Counted from the stretch's first letter, positions 1-11,529 are shown. The stretch: DNA of 64,000 bases from Branchipolynoe longqiensis (GCA_030323885.1 CM059188.1:112820776-112884775), one strand, 5' to 3'. Program-made: numbers and translations. The notes: a model not told the origin generated them from the sequence alone.

Positions 1-402
1 GGTACCGGCTTGTGACAGTGTGCACTCATGGTGACTTAACCCCTTGCTGCTTATCGGAAAGAGTAGCCTATTTGGCGGCAGCGGGTTTTCGCCAAAGAAA
101 TATGTCAGAATGACCATATGTTTGACATCCAATAGCCGATGATCTAAATCGATATGCTCTAGAGGCATCGTTAAATAAAACAAGCTTTTCTTTTCATGGT
201 GACTTTATACTATAGTACTGCCCCACTGGGAGATGAGACTGCCAGCACCATGACCCGATATCCCAGTCAGTCACATTATCCTGACACTGAGCCAACAACT
301 CCTTACCCTATCCTAATAATGCCAAGCGCCAGGCTAGGAAGCAACAATAATACATTTTTACGTCATTGGTTTTACTCGACCAGGGTTTGAACCCCAGTTA
401 CT
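1..402 (-). mobile_element. SINE-A/B body, minus orientation, split by a younger SINE
   Basis: The reverse-oriented SINE body is recognised by the CCCCACTGGGAGA block, the GTCACATTATCCTGACACTG block and the GTTTGAACCCC B-box remnant. It is interrupted at 38-194 by a SINE-M insertion, and it runs off the left window edge. Confidence 0.8.
38..194 (+). mobile_element. SINE-M, 5'-truncated, with 11-bp target duplication
   Basis: This is the 3' half of SINE-M: CCCCTTGCTGCTTATCGGAA, the GAGTAGCC core, then a tail ending GTTAAATAAAACAAGC. CATGGTGACTT is present on both sides (27-37 and 195-205), an exact target-site duplication, so the insertion postdates the SINE it interrupts. The absence of the tRNA-like head indicates 5' truncation, as expected for LINE-driven retroposition. 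Confidence 0.85.
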
Positions 403-500
403 GTGTGCTATAACCAACAAGTGGCCAGCCACAGTGGGACGCCTCCCGCCTTGTGGTTGTTAATTGTTTGTAACACACACCGGTGAACCCCACACTACAG

Positions 501-1165
501 ACCGGACGCGGTCCTCGAATCGGTACAGCGTAGGCTTCCAGTGCGGAAGGTCGGGAGTTTGATTCCCAGCTGAGTCATGCTAATGACTTACAAAATTGAT
601 ATGTCACTACAGAGCCTGGTGCTCGGCATTGCTAGGATAGGGCAAGGACTGGTTAGCTCAGTATTAGGATTTGTTTGTTTGTTGTTTTACGTCCTAGCAA
701 CATCTAAGGTCATATCATGACGGGTACCGACTTGTGACAGTGTGCACTCATGGCGACTTTACAGTGCTGCCCCACTCTGAGACCAGGCCACCAGCACCAT
801 GACCTGATATCCCACTCAGTCACATTATCCTGACACTTAGCCAACCAGTCCTTGCCCTGTCCTAATAATGCTGAGCGCCTGGCTAGGAAGTGACAAATAT
901 CAATTTTTAAATCATTGGTTTGACTCGATCAGGGTTTGAACCCACGATCCCATGGTCTACCAACACTGAAGACGGACGCTCTAACTCATTCGACCAACCC
1001 GTCTGGTTGTATTAGGATAATGTGACTGAGTGAGGAATCATGTTGCCCTACTGGTCTCCTGGTAGTAGTAGGGCAGCATAATATGTGAGTGCGCTCTGTC
1101 ACAATCGGCACCCATCCTGGTATGACCTTAGATGTTGTCGGGATGTAAAACCCCAACAAACATAC
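501..1165 (+). mobile_element. SINE-A, full length, split by a SINE-B
   Basis: The tRNA-like head (GACGCGGTCCTCGAATCGGT, then GTTTGATTCCC) starts near 501. The body runs to 660 and resumes at 1019, ending in GTAAAACCCCAACAAACA. The gap is the SINE-B at 671-1008. Confidence 0.85.
671..1008 (-). mobile_element. SINE-B inserted in SINE-A, 10-bp TSD
   Basis: A full-length minus-strand SINE-B starts with the tail (GTTTGTTTGTTGTTTTACGT) and ends with the head complement (CATTCGACCAACCCGTCTGG). GTATTAGGAT flanks it at 661-670 and 1009-1018, an exact target-site duplication. Confidence 0.88.
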
Positions 1166-1255
1166 ACCTTTAAGTCGCTGCCCGAGCTTTTCTCTGGCTC
1201 TGCTTTAGTTGCAGCCATATTGGTTTGCCAATACGGCTGCTTATTGGTATACAAA

Positions 1256-1607
1256 TTAAAGCTGCATAGTCCGATGAAATATCAAATTTTCAAAACCAAA
1301 CCAATTATCTAGATTAGATTCTACATATCTTACTTAGATACTGATGCACTTATTAAGCATTTGTTTCTGCGTAGAAGGCAATACAGAGTCAATTCAACAG
1401 AACCTGTTACTGCAGAAGTCTATGGTGTAGTTTTGGCAAGCTTGCCAAAACTAATTTTCCATGTTTGCACTCAAAATATCTAAAAAGTTTACCATTTAAA
1501 ATTAAAGTAACTTTGAACTAATGTAAAGTAGATACTAGTGATCGATCTCATATATTTATCTCATAAAAAATACAGAAATTCAAAACCATCGGACTATGCA
1601 ACTTTAA
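1256..1607. mobile_element. MITE-1 copy, complete
   Basis: The inverted ends read TTAAAGCTGCATAGTCCGAT at the left and ATCGGACTATGCAACTTTAA at the right, about 20 bp of terminal inverted repeat with TTAA at both tips. Inside is the palindrome TTTTGGCAAGCTTGCCAAAA. There is no coding capacity. This 352-bp copy is the best reference for the family in the window. Confidence 0.85.
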
Positions 1608-1675
1608 GCCAGCTGCGACTAGTCACAGGGCATTGAGCAGAAATTATTCGCATTATTCATTGTGCTTCTCTCTCG

Positions 1676-1999
1676 CCACCAGAGGCGATGGGTAGAGCGC
1701 AAGCATCCTGTTGGAAGGTCGAGAGTTCGAAACCGACCGAGTCAAACCAATGGCTTACACAATTTGATAAGTTTCGCTATCTAGGCTGGCGCATGGCATT
1801 AACAGGGTAGAGCAAGGACTGGTTAGCTCAATATCAGGATAATTTGACTGAGCGGGAAACCGAGTCATGGTGCTGGTGGCCTGGTCTCCCAGTGGGGCAG
1901 CACTATAAAGTCTCCATGAGTGCGCACTGTCACAAGTCGATACCTGTCCTGATATTACCTTAGATGATGCTAGGGTGTAAAACAGCAACAACAAACAAA
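1676..1999 (+). mobile_element. SINE-A copy
   Basis: A degenerate head (GCGATGGGTAGAGCGCAAGC) precedes the shared body. The 3' tail is AACAACAAACAAACAAGC, near a purine tract. Confidence 0.8.
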
Positions 2000-2040
2000 C
2001 AAGCAGATCGTGAGGTCTGAGTAAGTTCTAGTCCTAATAG

Positions 2041-2075
2041 AGAGGGGGGGGGGGAGGGGGGGGGAGGGGGGAGGG
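2041..2075 (+). repeat. G-rich homopurine tract
   Basis: About 35 bases of almost pure G with a few A, directly after a SINE tail. It is a simple repeat able to form quadruplex-type structure, and a likely assembly weak point. Confidence 0.8.
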
Positions 2076-2189
2076 TCGGCGTTGTGATAACGAAAGCTGT
2101 ATGGCGGACATCGCATTTCCTCCCAGCTATAGTGGCGCCACCCAGTGGGAAAACGTTGCACTAGTATTAGAACAGGGTATGGTGAATGA

Positions 2190-2300
2190 AGTGTGGCAGC
2201 ACTATAAAGTCACCATGAGTGTGCACTGTCACAAGTCGGTACCCATCCTGATATGACCTTAGATGTTGCTAGGACGTAAAACAACAACAAACAAACTAAT
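2190..2300 (+). mobile_element. SINE-A/B 3' fragment
   Basis: Only the last third of the shared body (GGCAGCACTATAAAGTCACC to the AACAACAAACAAAC tail) is present. Confidence 0.75.
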
Positions 2301-2426
2301 TTCTTAGATGTGTAATAGTTTGTTTGTATTTGAATAGCAAGCCAACCGTAGACTTCATTTAAGCGTAATTTAAAGTACATTAAAACACTTTCAAATCTAA
2401 CAACAAACTGCATAATAGTAACTCGA

Positions 2427-2533
2427 TGTGGTGGCCGAATCGGTATAGTACAGGCTTCCCGTGCGGAAGGTCGGAAGTTCGATTCCCAGTGAGGTGAAAC
2501 TAATGACATACAAAATTGATTCTTGTCACCACC
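2427..2533 (+). mobile_element. SINE-A 5' fragment
   Basis: The head region GTGGTGGCCGAATCGGTATA and a B box are present, and the body stops after CACCTAGCCTGG, where a SINE-B head follows. Confidence 0.75.
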
Positions 2534-2917
2534 TAGCCTGGCATGGCCGAATGAGTTGAGCGTCCGTCTCCCGTTTTGGTAGATCGTGGGATTCGAACCC
2601 TGGTCGAGTCAAACCACTGACTTAAAAATGGATACCTGTCGCTTCCTAACATGGCGCTCAGCATTCATAGGATAGAGCATGGATTGGGTAGCTCCGTGTC
2701 AGGATAATGTGACTCAGTGGGATATTGGGTCATGGTGGGACAGCACTATAAAGCCTCAATGAGTGCACTGTCACAAGTCGGTACCCATCCTGATATTACC
2801 TTAAATGTTGCCAGGACGTAAAACTCCAACAACCAACCAACCAACAGGTTGGTACCCGTCGTGATGTGACCTTAGATGTTGCCAGGACGTAAAACTCCAA
2901 CAACCAACCAACCAACA
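2534..2917 (+). mobile_element. SINE-B with duplicated tail
   Basis: The head is GGCATGGCCGAATGAGTTGA and the B box GATTCGAACCC. The tail GTAAAACTCCAACAACCAAC occurs twice, because about 68 bp from the GGTACCC block to the tail is repeated in tandem (2846-2917). Confidence 0.8.
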
Positions 2918-3159
2918 TTCGGATTGAACATGTTAGATCGTGCTGGTTAATTCACACTGGGCGATCAGTGAGTCGCCATGGTTACAGTTGTGAAGGTTTT
3001 ATAACTTTGGGGGTGATTGTATTACACAAAGGGGTTATGGGATGTGTCCTGCGTGTGGCTTATTATAAACCTGACCGATGCTGTGTTGGTTCGATGGCGA
3101 GTGTGTCACAATCTGAAGAACACACTGGGGCAGGAGGTTCTCGGCATATCCTGTATGAC

Positions 3160-3396
3160 CACGCATTTATTCACAACCAGTGGTCCACAACTGCTTCGTC
3201 AAAGGCTGTGGTATGTGCTGTGCTGTCTGTGGGAAAGTGCATATAAAAGGCCCCTTGCTGCTTATCGGAAAGAGTAGCCTATGTGGCGGCAGTGGGTTTC
3301 CTTCAAAGAGATATGTCAGAATGACCATATGTTTGACGTCCAATAGCCGATGATGAAAATCAATGCGCTCTAGAGGCGTTGTTGAATATAACAAGC
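3160..3396 (+). mobile_element. SINE-M copy
   Basis: It carries the CAACCAGTGGTCCACAACTG block, CTGTCTGTGGGAAAGTGCAT, the GAGTAGCC core and a tail that ends near GTTGAATATAACAAGC. The tRNA-like head is absent. The preceding 2918-3159 bases match nothing I recognise. Confidence 0.8.
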
Positions 3397-3465
3397 TTTA
3401 ATTTAGGCATTTATTCAACTTTGTGAGTTAGTATCAGTAGGTAACATTTCAAACACTGACTATAT

Positions 3466-3782
3466 CAGTGCTTGTACAGAGTCTGATCACCCTACCTTTG
3501 TCGGATATTCACGTGTTTGTCGGATAAAGTCAGATTTTGGATAGTTTTTTCTTTATTTTTGATGAATCCGTCAGATTTTGCCTACATTTCTTGTTCAAAA
3601 CTTAACTTGAATGTAATAAATGCTAATGAAATAAGTTACTTTATTCAGAATATATATTGTTAATTGTCTGACAGCTTTGTTTTTTAATTAGATTTTTTTC
3701 TCTCATATTTTAAGTGCTGGAGGAAAGCTAAGATTTTGGTTGCACAGAAATAGGATTTTTATTTCTGCCTTGGTACAAACTG
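3466..3782. mobile_element. MITE-6 copy, uninterrupted
   Basis: The left end is CAGTGCTTGTACAGAGTC; the right end is GCCTTGGTACAAACTG. Both match the inverted ends of the second copy at 41472-42287. The CAGTG tips suggest a hAT-type nonautonomous element. The segment near 3640-3660 is the pre-insertion version of the site where the miniature LTR element sits in the other copy. Confidence 0.7.
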
Positions 3783-4640
3783 AATATATAGGGGTTATTC
3801 TATCAAACTGGGCACCACATATTTGGTTTCCACATTACGATGCTGATAATTTGTTCTTTCTTTTATTGATTGCAAGTGAAATAATTATTGTATCCTCTGT
3901 GTATTAAGTATGTTAGCAGTATTACATTTATTGAAGCTATCCCAAGAATGAAATTAAAAGTTTACTTAAATGAATTTGTGCTAATGTGAAAAAGTGAAAG
4001 TTTACACATTTACACTATGCATGTAGCCAAACTTTTCTCTTGTAAGTCTTAACAGTAATCAATCAAATCTTGTTTGACGATGTTGTATATATCTTAAAAT
4101 GAGGTTATGGATGTGTGTTTGATTTTCATGTTACACGAGTGATGTTAATGTATTGCTCAATTTGTATGAGATCTAATTCAAAAAGTGAAATTCATTTTTG
4201 TCAACTCTGACATATGCACGACATGCACACCTTCATAGGACATTGGATTAGGCTATTAATTGGAAGCTTTTTTGCTCTTATTTGAAAGGTTTTCACTTTT
4301 GGTTTCCATGTCACACTTTTGTGCCCAGTTTTAGAGAATGACCCATAGGCGATCTGTCTGAATGTTCATGAAGCCACGGCAACTGAACTCTGGAGTGACG
4401 AACTGTGGTGTGTGTTGGGTAGCGCTGAAACCGAGACGGTTAATTCTAGATTTAAGGGGAGATTGTAGCTAGGTATTATTTATGTTCACCTGTTCAAATT
4501 CAATGTAGGTCCTAAATGTAGAAATTAAGAACTTATACAAGGTAAATAATATTTAAGAAGATAAATTTTAATAAGTAAGCTGTAAGTAATATGCACCTTC
4601 ACCAGCGTGAAGTTCTAAATAATACTAAGTCTGGGTGTTA
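3783..4640. other. AT-rich stretch, no recognised feature
   Basis: No long ORF, no known repeat and no convincing splice signals were seen. It is probably unique intergenic DNA or an old unrecognised repeat. Confidence 0.5.
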
Positions 4641-4764
4641 AATTGACGTTCACTAGTGTTAGAAGTATGGGAACTGGAACAAACTATAAGGTAAGTCATG
4701 TGCTTCTTCTAAGGAGACGTCAGCGCAGATTGTTCCGTGTGTATATACTTTTACACTGTTGGAA

Positions 4765-5090
4765 ACCGTGCGTTGTGGCCGAATCAGTAGATTGCAGGCC
4801 TCGCGTGCGGGAGTTCAGTTTCCGGTCGAGTCAAACCAATGACTTATAAAATGTATACTTGTCTCTTCCTAGTCTGGCACTCGGCATCAATAGGATAGGG
4901 CAAGGACTGGTTACGTCAGTGTCAGGATAATGTGACATGAGTGGGATATCGGGTCGTGGTGATTGCAGCCTGATTTCCCAATGGGGCAGTACTATAAAAA
5001 TCACCATGAGTGCACTGTCACAAGTCGGTACCCGTCCTGATATGACCTTGGATGTTGCAAGGATGTAAAACTCCAACAACTAACCAATCT
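4765..5090 (+). mobile_element. SINE-A copy
   Basis: The head is CGTTGTGGCCGAATCAGTAG, the B box is degraded, and the body is complete to the tail AAACTCCAACAACTAACC. Confidence 0.82.
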
Positions 5091-5281
5091 ACACTGTTTG
5101 GTGAAAAGAGTTTTTTTTTCTTTACACAAATATACAAATTATAATTTAAGCATATGAGCGCAGGCTGGTGTGCGTTTCCGGTTACCGTCACGTGACCTCA
5201 TCACATGACCTCATCACGTGCTGCTGTTTGTGCATCGCATGCGCAACATGACATGTACCGCACCCACCTTGGTACTAACCA

Positions 5282-5312
5282 GTATATATAATATATATAT
5301 ATATATGTGTGT
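5282..5312. repeat. (TA)n microsatellite
   Basis: A short alternating TATATA run followed by TGTGTGTG. The 5313-5775 stretch after it holds no recognised gene; its short ORFs look fortuitous. Confidence 0.8.
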
Positions 5313-5779
5313 GAGCTTCAGCGTCCGTGTCGACGCGGTACTGCCACCTACGTATAAACGCCGACACTAACCTGTATACGCCGCGCGCACCACCTAGCGA
5401 TGGGCTAGCCAACTACAGCACCCAGCGTTCCCCGATTGCCAATTTGACTGTTGTTGACGGTGTTAGGTTAATTTCTACCATGCTGACTGTTCCACTCACC
5501 ACAGAACATAACGACCCAGCTCTCGGGCTACCCTACCACCATCTTGGCAAGCTATAGTCACAGCTATCGCTATGATGCGCCGATGTAAGTATTTATTTAC
5601 CTTGGTTTAAGCATTTCCTTTGGTTTTTCTCTGGCTTCCTCACCTGCCGTGTCTTCTTCACGCGCCCCTTTACTCGTAACAGCTCTTTGGTGGCACTTCT
5701 GCTTCAAAGGGGACCGTTCAACAATCACGTACTGCCAGTGGGGGAGGGGAGGTGGCGAGTGATGCCGTGGTTGTTTTTG

Positions 5780-5905
5780 GGGTTATTTTTTATTGAGGCT
5801 GTATTTATACTCTCCATAGCATATAAGCCTGGGTATTCATGCTTGTTTTCAATCCTGGCCAGCTGTAGTGTTGGTGTTATCTTATCTGGGTTGCGGGTGG
5901 TCAGA
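5780..5905 (-). mobile_element. LINE-2 3' end fragment
   Basis: TATTGAGGCTGTATTTATAC, the CATAGCATATAAGCC block and GTAGTGTTGGTGTTATCTTA match the 3' ends at 43590 and 48575. It is a short, heavily 5'-truncated minus-strand insertion. Confidence 0.7.
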
Positions 5906-5948
5906 TGATCTAGCTTTTTCTATGTGGGAAACTTAAAGTTGCATAGTC

Positions 5949-6560
5949 CCCTCCCCCCCCTCCCTCCCTCCCCCCTCCCTCCCTCCCTCCCCCCTCCCTC
6001 CCTCCCCTCCCTCCCCTCCCTCCCTCCCAATTCTTTTCCCCCTCCCTTTCAATTTCCCTCCCTTCTCACCTCCCTTACTCTCCCCCACCCTTACTCCCCC
6101 CACCCTTACTCTCTCCCCCCATACTCTCCCCCACCAATACTCTCCCCCACCCATACTCTCCCCACCAATACTCTCCCCCACCCATACTCTCCCCCACCAA
6201 TACCTCCGCCACCCATACTCTCCCCCCCACCCATACTCTCTCCCCACCCATACTCTCCCCCTCCTTACGCTCCCCTCCCTTTCCTCCCCGACCCCTACTC
6301 TCCACCCTCCCTTTCCCTCCCCGACCCTTTACTTCTTCCCTCCACCCTTAATCTCCCCCCCCTACCCTTACTCTCACCTTACTCTCCCCCACCCTTACTC
6401 TCTCCCCACCTCTTACTCCCTCTCTCTCGTCTCCCCCCTCTCTCCCCCTCCTTCCTCCCTGTTTCCTTCCTCAACTCTATGTTGGTTAATCAAGGTGGGA
6501 TGGATGTCAAAAACCCGCCCAATTTCACCCATACTGAACCCCCCCCCCCCCCCCCCCCCG
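5949..6560 (+). repeat. Long pyrimidine (CCCTCCCT / CCCACCCATACTCT) tract
   Basis: About 530 bases are almost purely pyrimidine with some A, starting as CCTCCCTCC and passing into CTCCCCCACCCATACTCTCC units. A separate poly-C run lies at 6540-6559. The proline/serine ORF on + and glycine-rich ORFs on - are composition artefacts. Confidence 0.88.
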
Positions 6561-6763
6561 CACCATTGTGGCATTTCGGATATATAGCACTACAAAAGAG
6601 AACATAATTATTGTGGTATGTGACTTTTGAACGGTCCTAAGGAGTAAGCCAGTTATTACGATTCGAAATAAAATAACTTATTTCGCATTAATTGTCCAAT
6701 GCAACTAATCTAGTGTTGATGGTTTTAAAACTCGCTGGCAGAGCATGCATCGACTGCCATACT

Positions 6764-7480
6764 CACAATGCAGAGCTACACTCACAGTGCAGACCCACAT
6801 ACACAATACAGAGCTACACTCACAGTGCAGACCCACACTCACAATGCAGAGCTACACTCACAGTGCAGACCCACATACACAATACAGAGCTACACTCACA
6901 GTGCAGACCCACACTCACAATGCAGAGCTACACTCACAGTGCAGACCCACACACACAATGCAGAGCTACACTCACAGTGCAGACCCACACACACAATGCA
7001 GAGCTACACTCACAGTGCAGACCCACACACACAATGCAGAGCTACACTCACAGTGCAGACCCACATACACAATGCAGAGCTACACTCACAGTGCAGACCC
7101 ACACACATAATGCAGAGCTACACTCACAGTGCAGACCCACATACACAATGCAGAGCTACACTCACAGTGCAGACCCACACTCACAATGCAGAGCTACACT
7201 CACAGTGCAGACCCACACACACACAATGCAGAGCTACACTCACAGTACAGACCCACACACACACAATGCAGAGCTACACTCACAGTACAGACGCACACAC
7301 ACAATGCAGAGCTACACTCACAGTGCAGACACACACACAATGCAGAGCTACACTCACAGTGCAGACACACACACAATGCAGATCATCACACACAATTCAG
7401 ATGCCCACACACAATGCAGATCCTCACACAATGCAGATCCCCACCCCAAATTCAGATCCATTCACAATGCAGCCTCACCT
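6764..7480 (+). repeat. 38-bp minisatellite (CACAATGCAGAGCTACACTC...)
   Basis: The repeat begins at 6764, 6802 and 6840, giving a 38-bp period. About 17 units follow, drifting to shorter units after 7320. All three + frames stay open across it because the unit lacks stops; that is a property of the repeat, not evidence of a gene. Confidence 0.92.
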
Positions 7481-7644
7481 AATGTAATATGTCGGAATTC
7501 AAATGCAGCACTTGTAATGTAGGCCCGCACTTGCAATGCAGATCCTCACTCACAATGCAGACCCTCACTCGCAAAGCAGATCCTCACAAATAGAGATACA
7601 CTCACAAAGTAGAGCTCTAATCATAATGCAGATCCTCACTCACA

Positions 7645-8095
7645 ATGCAGGATTCCAACTTACAATCACAAAGCCATACTCATAGTGCACAGCCACACAC
7701 AGTGCACATCCACACTCACAGTGCACCGCCACACTCACAGTGCACAGCTATACTCACAGTGCACAACCATACAGTGCACAGCCACACTCACAGTGCACAG
7801 CCACACACAGTGCACAGCCACACTCACATTGCACATCCACACTCACAGTGCACCGCCACACTCACAGTGCACAGAATTACCTAAATTATTACTCAAACTA
7901 AATTCCAAAGATTTGAATCAAATTGGACTAGTGCTGCCCAGCGGTGAAAACAAGTATTAACACCCTTATCTGTTATGAGCAGGGTGAATAAATTCATCAC
8001 AAAAAAACCCAACCACAATCACAGTGCACAGCCACACTCACAGTGCACAGCCACACTCACAGTACACAGCCACACTTACAATACCGAGCCATATT
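7645..8095 (+). repeat. 18-20-bp minisatellite (CACACTCACAGTGCACAGC)
   Basis: Short units related to the preceding 38-bp array are interrupted by about 130 bp of other sequence at 7880-8015. The two arrays probably share an origin. Confidence 0.88.
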
Positions 8096-8468
8096 AGTAA
8101 TACAGTGCTTCACTAACAATACAGGGCAAAGTGTGGGACTCACTGCCTTAACTGTCTAACACACTACTCACTAGTCTTAAGTAGTTTATGCATTGTCTAA
8201 CAACACCAGTCTTAGACAACGCTGAAGCACCAATTAACTTTTGACTATTTTTGATCACGTGAACCGGTAAGTCACTTTCTCGGATACAAACCTCACACCA
8301 TTATGTTCAAGATAATTATTGATGACGCAAACAAGGAACAGTCTATCGTTGTTTTGTTGAGTTTTGTTGTGTGTGCTCGAACAGTGATGCTGTCTGTACC
8401 CTGATTGAAACCTACAGGGCGTCTAACACTTAAACCCTGATACAGCTTGGTGGGTCTATCTAGTCATG

Positions 8469-8878
8469 TTCTAGATACAAGATTCACCCCGTACTGCTGC
8501 AGTAGGGGTGCAGACCAACCCTATATAAAAGCTGTCGAAAATGCGGGTCAAAGAATTGAGAGCCTAATTTCACAATCTAAGAAGCAGCATTTATTCTTTA
8601 CATCTGTCTTATTATTAGCCCGCTACCTTTGAGTTGAAAAATATAATATAATATCTAGTTTAATCAGATTTAAAAGTGAAATCGACGGCGTTCTGCGGCT
8701 GCCATCTTGTCTTTTTGCATTCTCTCTCATTCACCAACTCTGTGTTGATATAAGTATCCATTTGACACTGGTGCCAGGCATTCTACTTGTTGTTCCATAC
8801 TAACGCTATTTTCGACCGTATTTATATAGGGTTGGTATTCACCCGTGTACTACAAGTACCGGGTGAATCTTTTATCTG
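8469..8878. mobile_element. MITE-4 copy
   Basis: The left end reads CTAGATACAAGATTCACCCC; the right end is its near complement, CCGGGTGAATCTTTTATCTG. A second complete copy is at 19672-20080. Confidence 0.75.
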
Positions 8879-8985
8879 GTCATGTTCCTGCTTTTGTGTA
8901 ATCAATCTACAGGTGTGTCACTTCCCCTCAGGTACACCTTTTCTTCCAATACCAGTTCGTTTGTTTGCGTTATTTTCAGGAACTA

Positions 8986-9170
8986 CAGTGAAACCTAAAA
9001 CCTATCTAAATCGACCGACCATGAGACCGACTTTAAATGATCCATTTAAGGAGGTTGTCGGTTTAGAGAGTTAGAATATCCTTGCAATGGTATTGTTAGG
9101 ACCTAGATAAAGCGATCGATATAGGGGAGTGGTCGATCTGTGGAGGTGGTCGGTTAATGAGGTTTTACTG
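8986..9170. mobile_element. pogo-like MITE
   Basis: The tips are CAGTGAAACCT and AGGTTTTACTG, flanked by TA on both sides (8984-8985, 9171-9172). CAGT..AACC tips with TA duplications are the hallmark of pogo/Tigger-type nonautonomous elements. Confidence 0.7.
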
Positions 9171-9540
9171 TATATCTCTTTGTTTTAAAATAGACACAAC
9201 AATAAATGTTTTATTTCAGACGTTGAGGATGGCAAGAGAATAGACCCCACCAGTTAAGCTAGTGACATCTGTTGGTAGAATCTGGAACTACTCCAGTCGG
9301 GTACATCCCCCAACTGCCTATGATTTCACATGCTATATCTCCATAAAGAATGCTTGGAAAAATAATAAAATGCTTGATTATATTAAGATATTCATATCGC
9401 AACAGCCATCAAGCTATTATCCTTGTAATATATATTTTTTTAAAGACAACTACATTGTATTTTTTTCTGGGTTTCACCACCGCTCTCTTCATGTATTGGG
9501 GCTGGGTGTTGAGGTTGCAGAATAAGTGCAGATGTCTTAA

Positions 9541-9788
9541 GCCCCAGTCACACTATGGCTTGCGACCACTTTGCGACCAAAATCACTAAAATGGCATTTT
9601 GGTCATAAAGACGTTTTGCACCTGCAACCTCCTTATGACCAAAATGGTCGTTGCTTGCGTGCAGTCAGTGACTGATCGCCGACCGAACGCTGACCATTGT
9701 TTTCCATCCCGTCTTTTTTTGCTTTGGTCACAAGGAGGTCGTCGGCTTTTGGTCACAAAGTGGTCGCAAGCCATAGTGTGACTGAGGC
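9541..9788. mobile_element. MITE-2 copy (long inverted repeat)
   Basis: GCCCCAGTCACACTATGGCT at the left is mirrored by GCCATAGTGTGACTGAGGC at the right, and complementarity continues inward (TTGCGACCACTTTG). TTAA lies just outside both ends. There is no transposase gene. Confidence 0.8.
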
Positions 9789-9944
9789 ATTAAATCAAGA
9801 CTGGTTTCTTGCCGAGGCCCTATTGACTGTTCTCACTACGTGGGTGTGTGGAGGGTGTGGTCATTGTCTGGCAGGTGACAGGAGCGGTCGCATGGTGGCG
9901 CTGCTTTACTGTCTCAGATTGATAACAGATGTTCACACGGAAGG

Positions 9945-10235
9945 ATCCCCGTACCACGGGTTCGAACCCTGGTCGAGTCAAACCAATGGCTTAAAAATGT
10001 ATACTTGTCGCTTCCTACCCAGGCGCTCGGCATTATAGGGCAAGATAGGGCATGATAGGACAAAGAGTGGTTGGCTCAGTGTCAGGATAATGTGACTGAG
10101 TGGGATATCAGGTCATGGTGCTGGTGGCCTGGTCTCCCAATGAGCAGCACTATAAAGTCGCCATGAGTGCACACTGTCACAAGTCGGTACCCGTCCTGAT
10201 ATGATCGTAGATGTGGCCAGGATGTAAAACTCCAA
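9945..10235 (+). mobile_element. SINE-B-like copy, head partly lost
   Basis: The B-box region ACGGGTTCGAACCCTGGTCG precedes the shared body. It ends GTAAAACTCCAACAACAAAT. Confidence 0.78.
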
Positions 10236-10373
10236 CAACAAATCAGTCTGATCCCCGTATGGACCGGGGCCAGGTTCATAGCATATACTATCAAACACCT
10301 GCTGCGCCACCTAGTGTGGGGCACATGAACTGGCTCCAATAGCGTAGTATGTCCGGCACCCAATAGTGATGAT

Positions 10374-10776
10374 TTAAGCTAAGATTCCATACACGCGGTA
10401 TGCGGCATGTGAATGCGAATGTGGTATGCGGTATAGCTACCCATGCTGACCCCCAATAACCGATGTCTACTTTTTGTGCTGGGGTGTCGTTAAATAAACA
10501 ACCCCCCCCCCCCAAAAGATACCCATGCCATTTTTGTGTTTTTTTGCTCCATATTTGTGAAGAAAAGTCAAAGTTAATGTTGTTTTCTATGGCAAACACA
10601 GCCGTATTCGTATTCGCATTCGCACTGATTGGTCCATGGTTCGATCCATTTGCCGCGTTCGCATTCGCGTTTGTATTCGCATTCGCATTCGGACACATGG
10701 AAGCACCACTATTCATTTACATGCTTTTCGGTTTTTTTGCCGCATTCGCATACCGCATATATGGAATCTAGCTTAA
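10374..10776. mobile_element. MITE-3 copy
   Basis: TTAAGCTAAGATTCCATACA at the left is mirrored by ATATGGAATCTAGCTTAA at the right. The interior is rich in GCATTCGCATT / AATGCGAATGC units. A SINE-M tail scrap with a poly-C run lies at 10478-10514. Confidence 0.82.
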
Positions 10777-10849
10777 GTCAGATAATGGTGGCCGGGTAGC
10801 ACTGGCAGTGTATCGTTTATCCTGTACACTAAAATTACACGCGCGCACA

Positions 10850-11160
10850 CCAGGCGCGGTGGCCGAATGGGTAGAGTGCGGGCCTCGCGTCCGGGAGATC
10901 AGGAGTTCGGTTCCCGGTCTAGTAAAACCAATGATTTATAAAATTGATACTTGTCATTTCCTAGCCAGGCGCTTGGCATTATTAGGATAGGGCAAGGACT
11001 GGTTGGCTCAGTGTCAGATATCAGGTCATGGTGCTGGCAGCCTGGTCTCTTAGTGGGGCAGCACTATAAAGTCACCATGAGTGTGCACTAACGCAAGTCA
11101 GTACTGTCCTGATATGACCTTAGATGTTGGCAGGATGTAAAACTCCAACAACCAAATAAC
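10850..11160 (+). mobile_element. SINE-A copy, well preserved head
   Basis: The head GGCGCGGTGGCCGAATGGGT and B box GAGTTCGGTTCCCGG are intact. Part of the GTCAGGATAATGTGACTGAG block is deleted. A further tail-only scrap follows near 11220-11275. Confidence 0.83.
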
Positions 11161-11529
11161 TAAAATTACACACGCGGTTATCCAGACCCTTCTCTAATGT
11201 CAGTACCTTTGCTTTTATTTGGTCCGTCCTGATCTGAACATAGCTATTGCTAGGACGTAAAACCCCAACAAACAAAGCTTTGTTTGGAAATTGTATTCGA
11301 CCCACGTTGACTATTTAGCGGCGTTTGATAAGTAATGTGGGAAGACTCTTCTTTCACATTGATTTTAGTTATATTATTTTGTAGTTCTAATTTAATTAGG
11401 GTAATGGTTTGTCATGTCTATTGGTTATACTTCACTTAATTAAAATGCTTTGTTATTAGTAATGTATTATATTATAATCGGATCGGTGATGTTAGTTAAA
11501 TGATAATTATATTCTGATTCACTTCAAAT

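Noticed and set aside
5924..6607. Proline-rich 227-codon ORF
   Set aside because: Pyrimidine-tract artefact with no homology-like features.
6692..7522. 276-codon ORF rich in HTHNAELHSQ repeats
   Set aside because: All three + frames are open because the 38-bp unit lacks stops; no start context, splice sites or domain support a gene.
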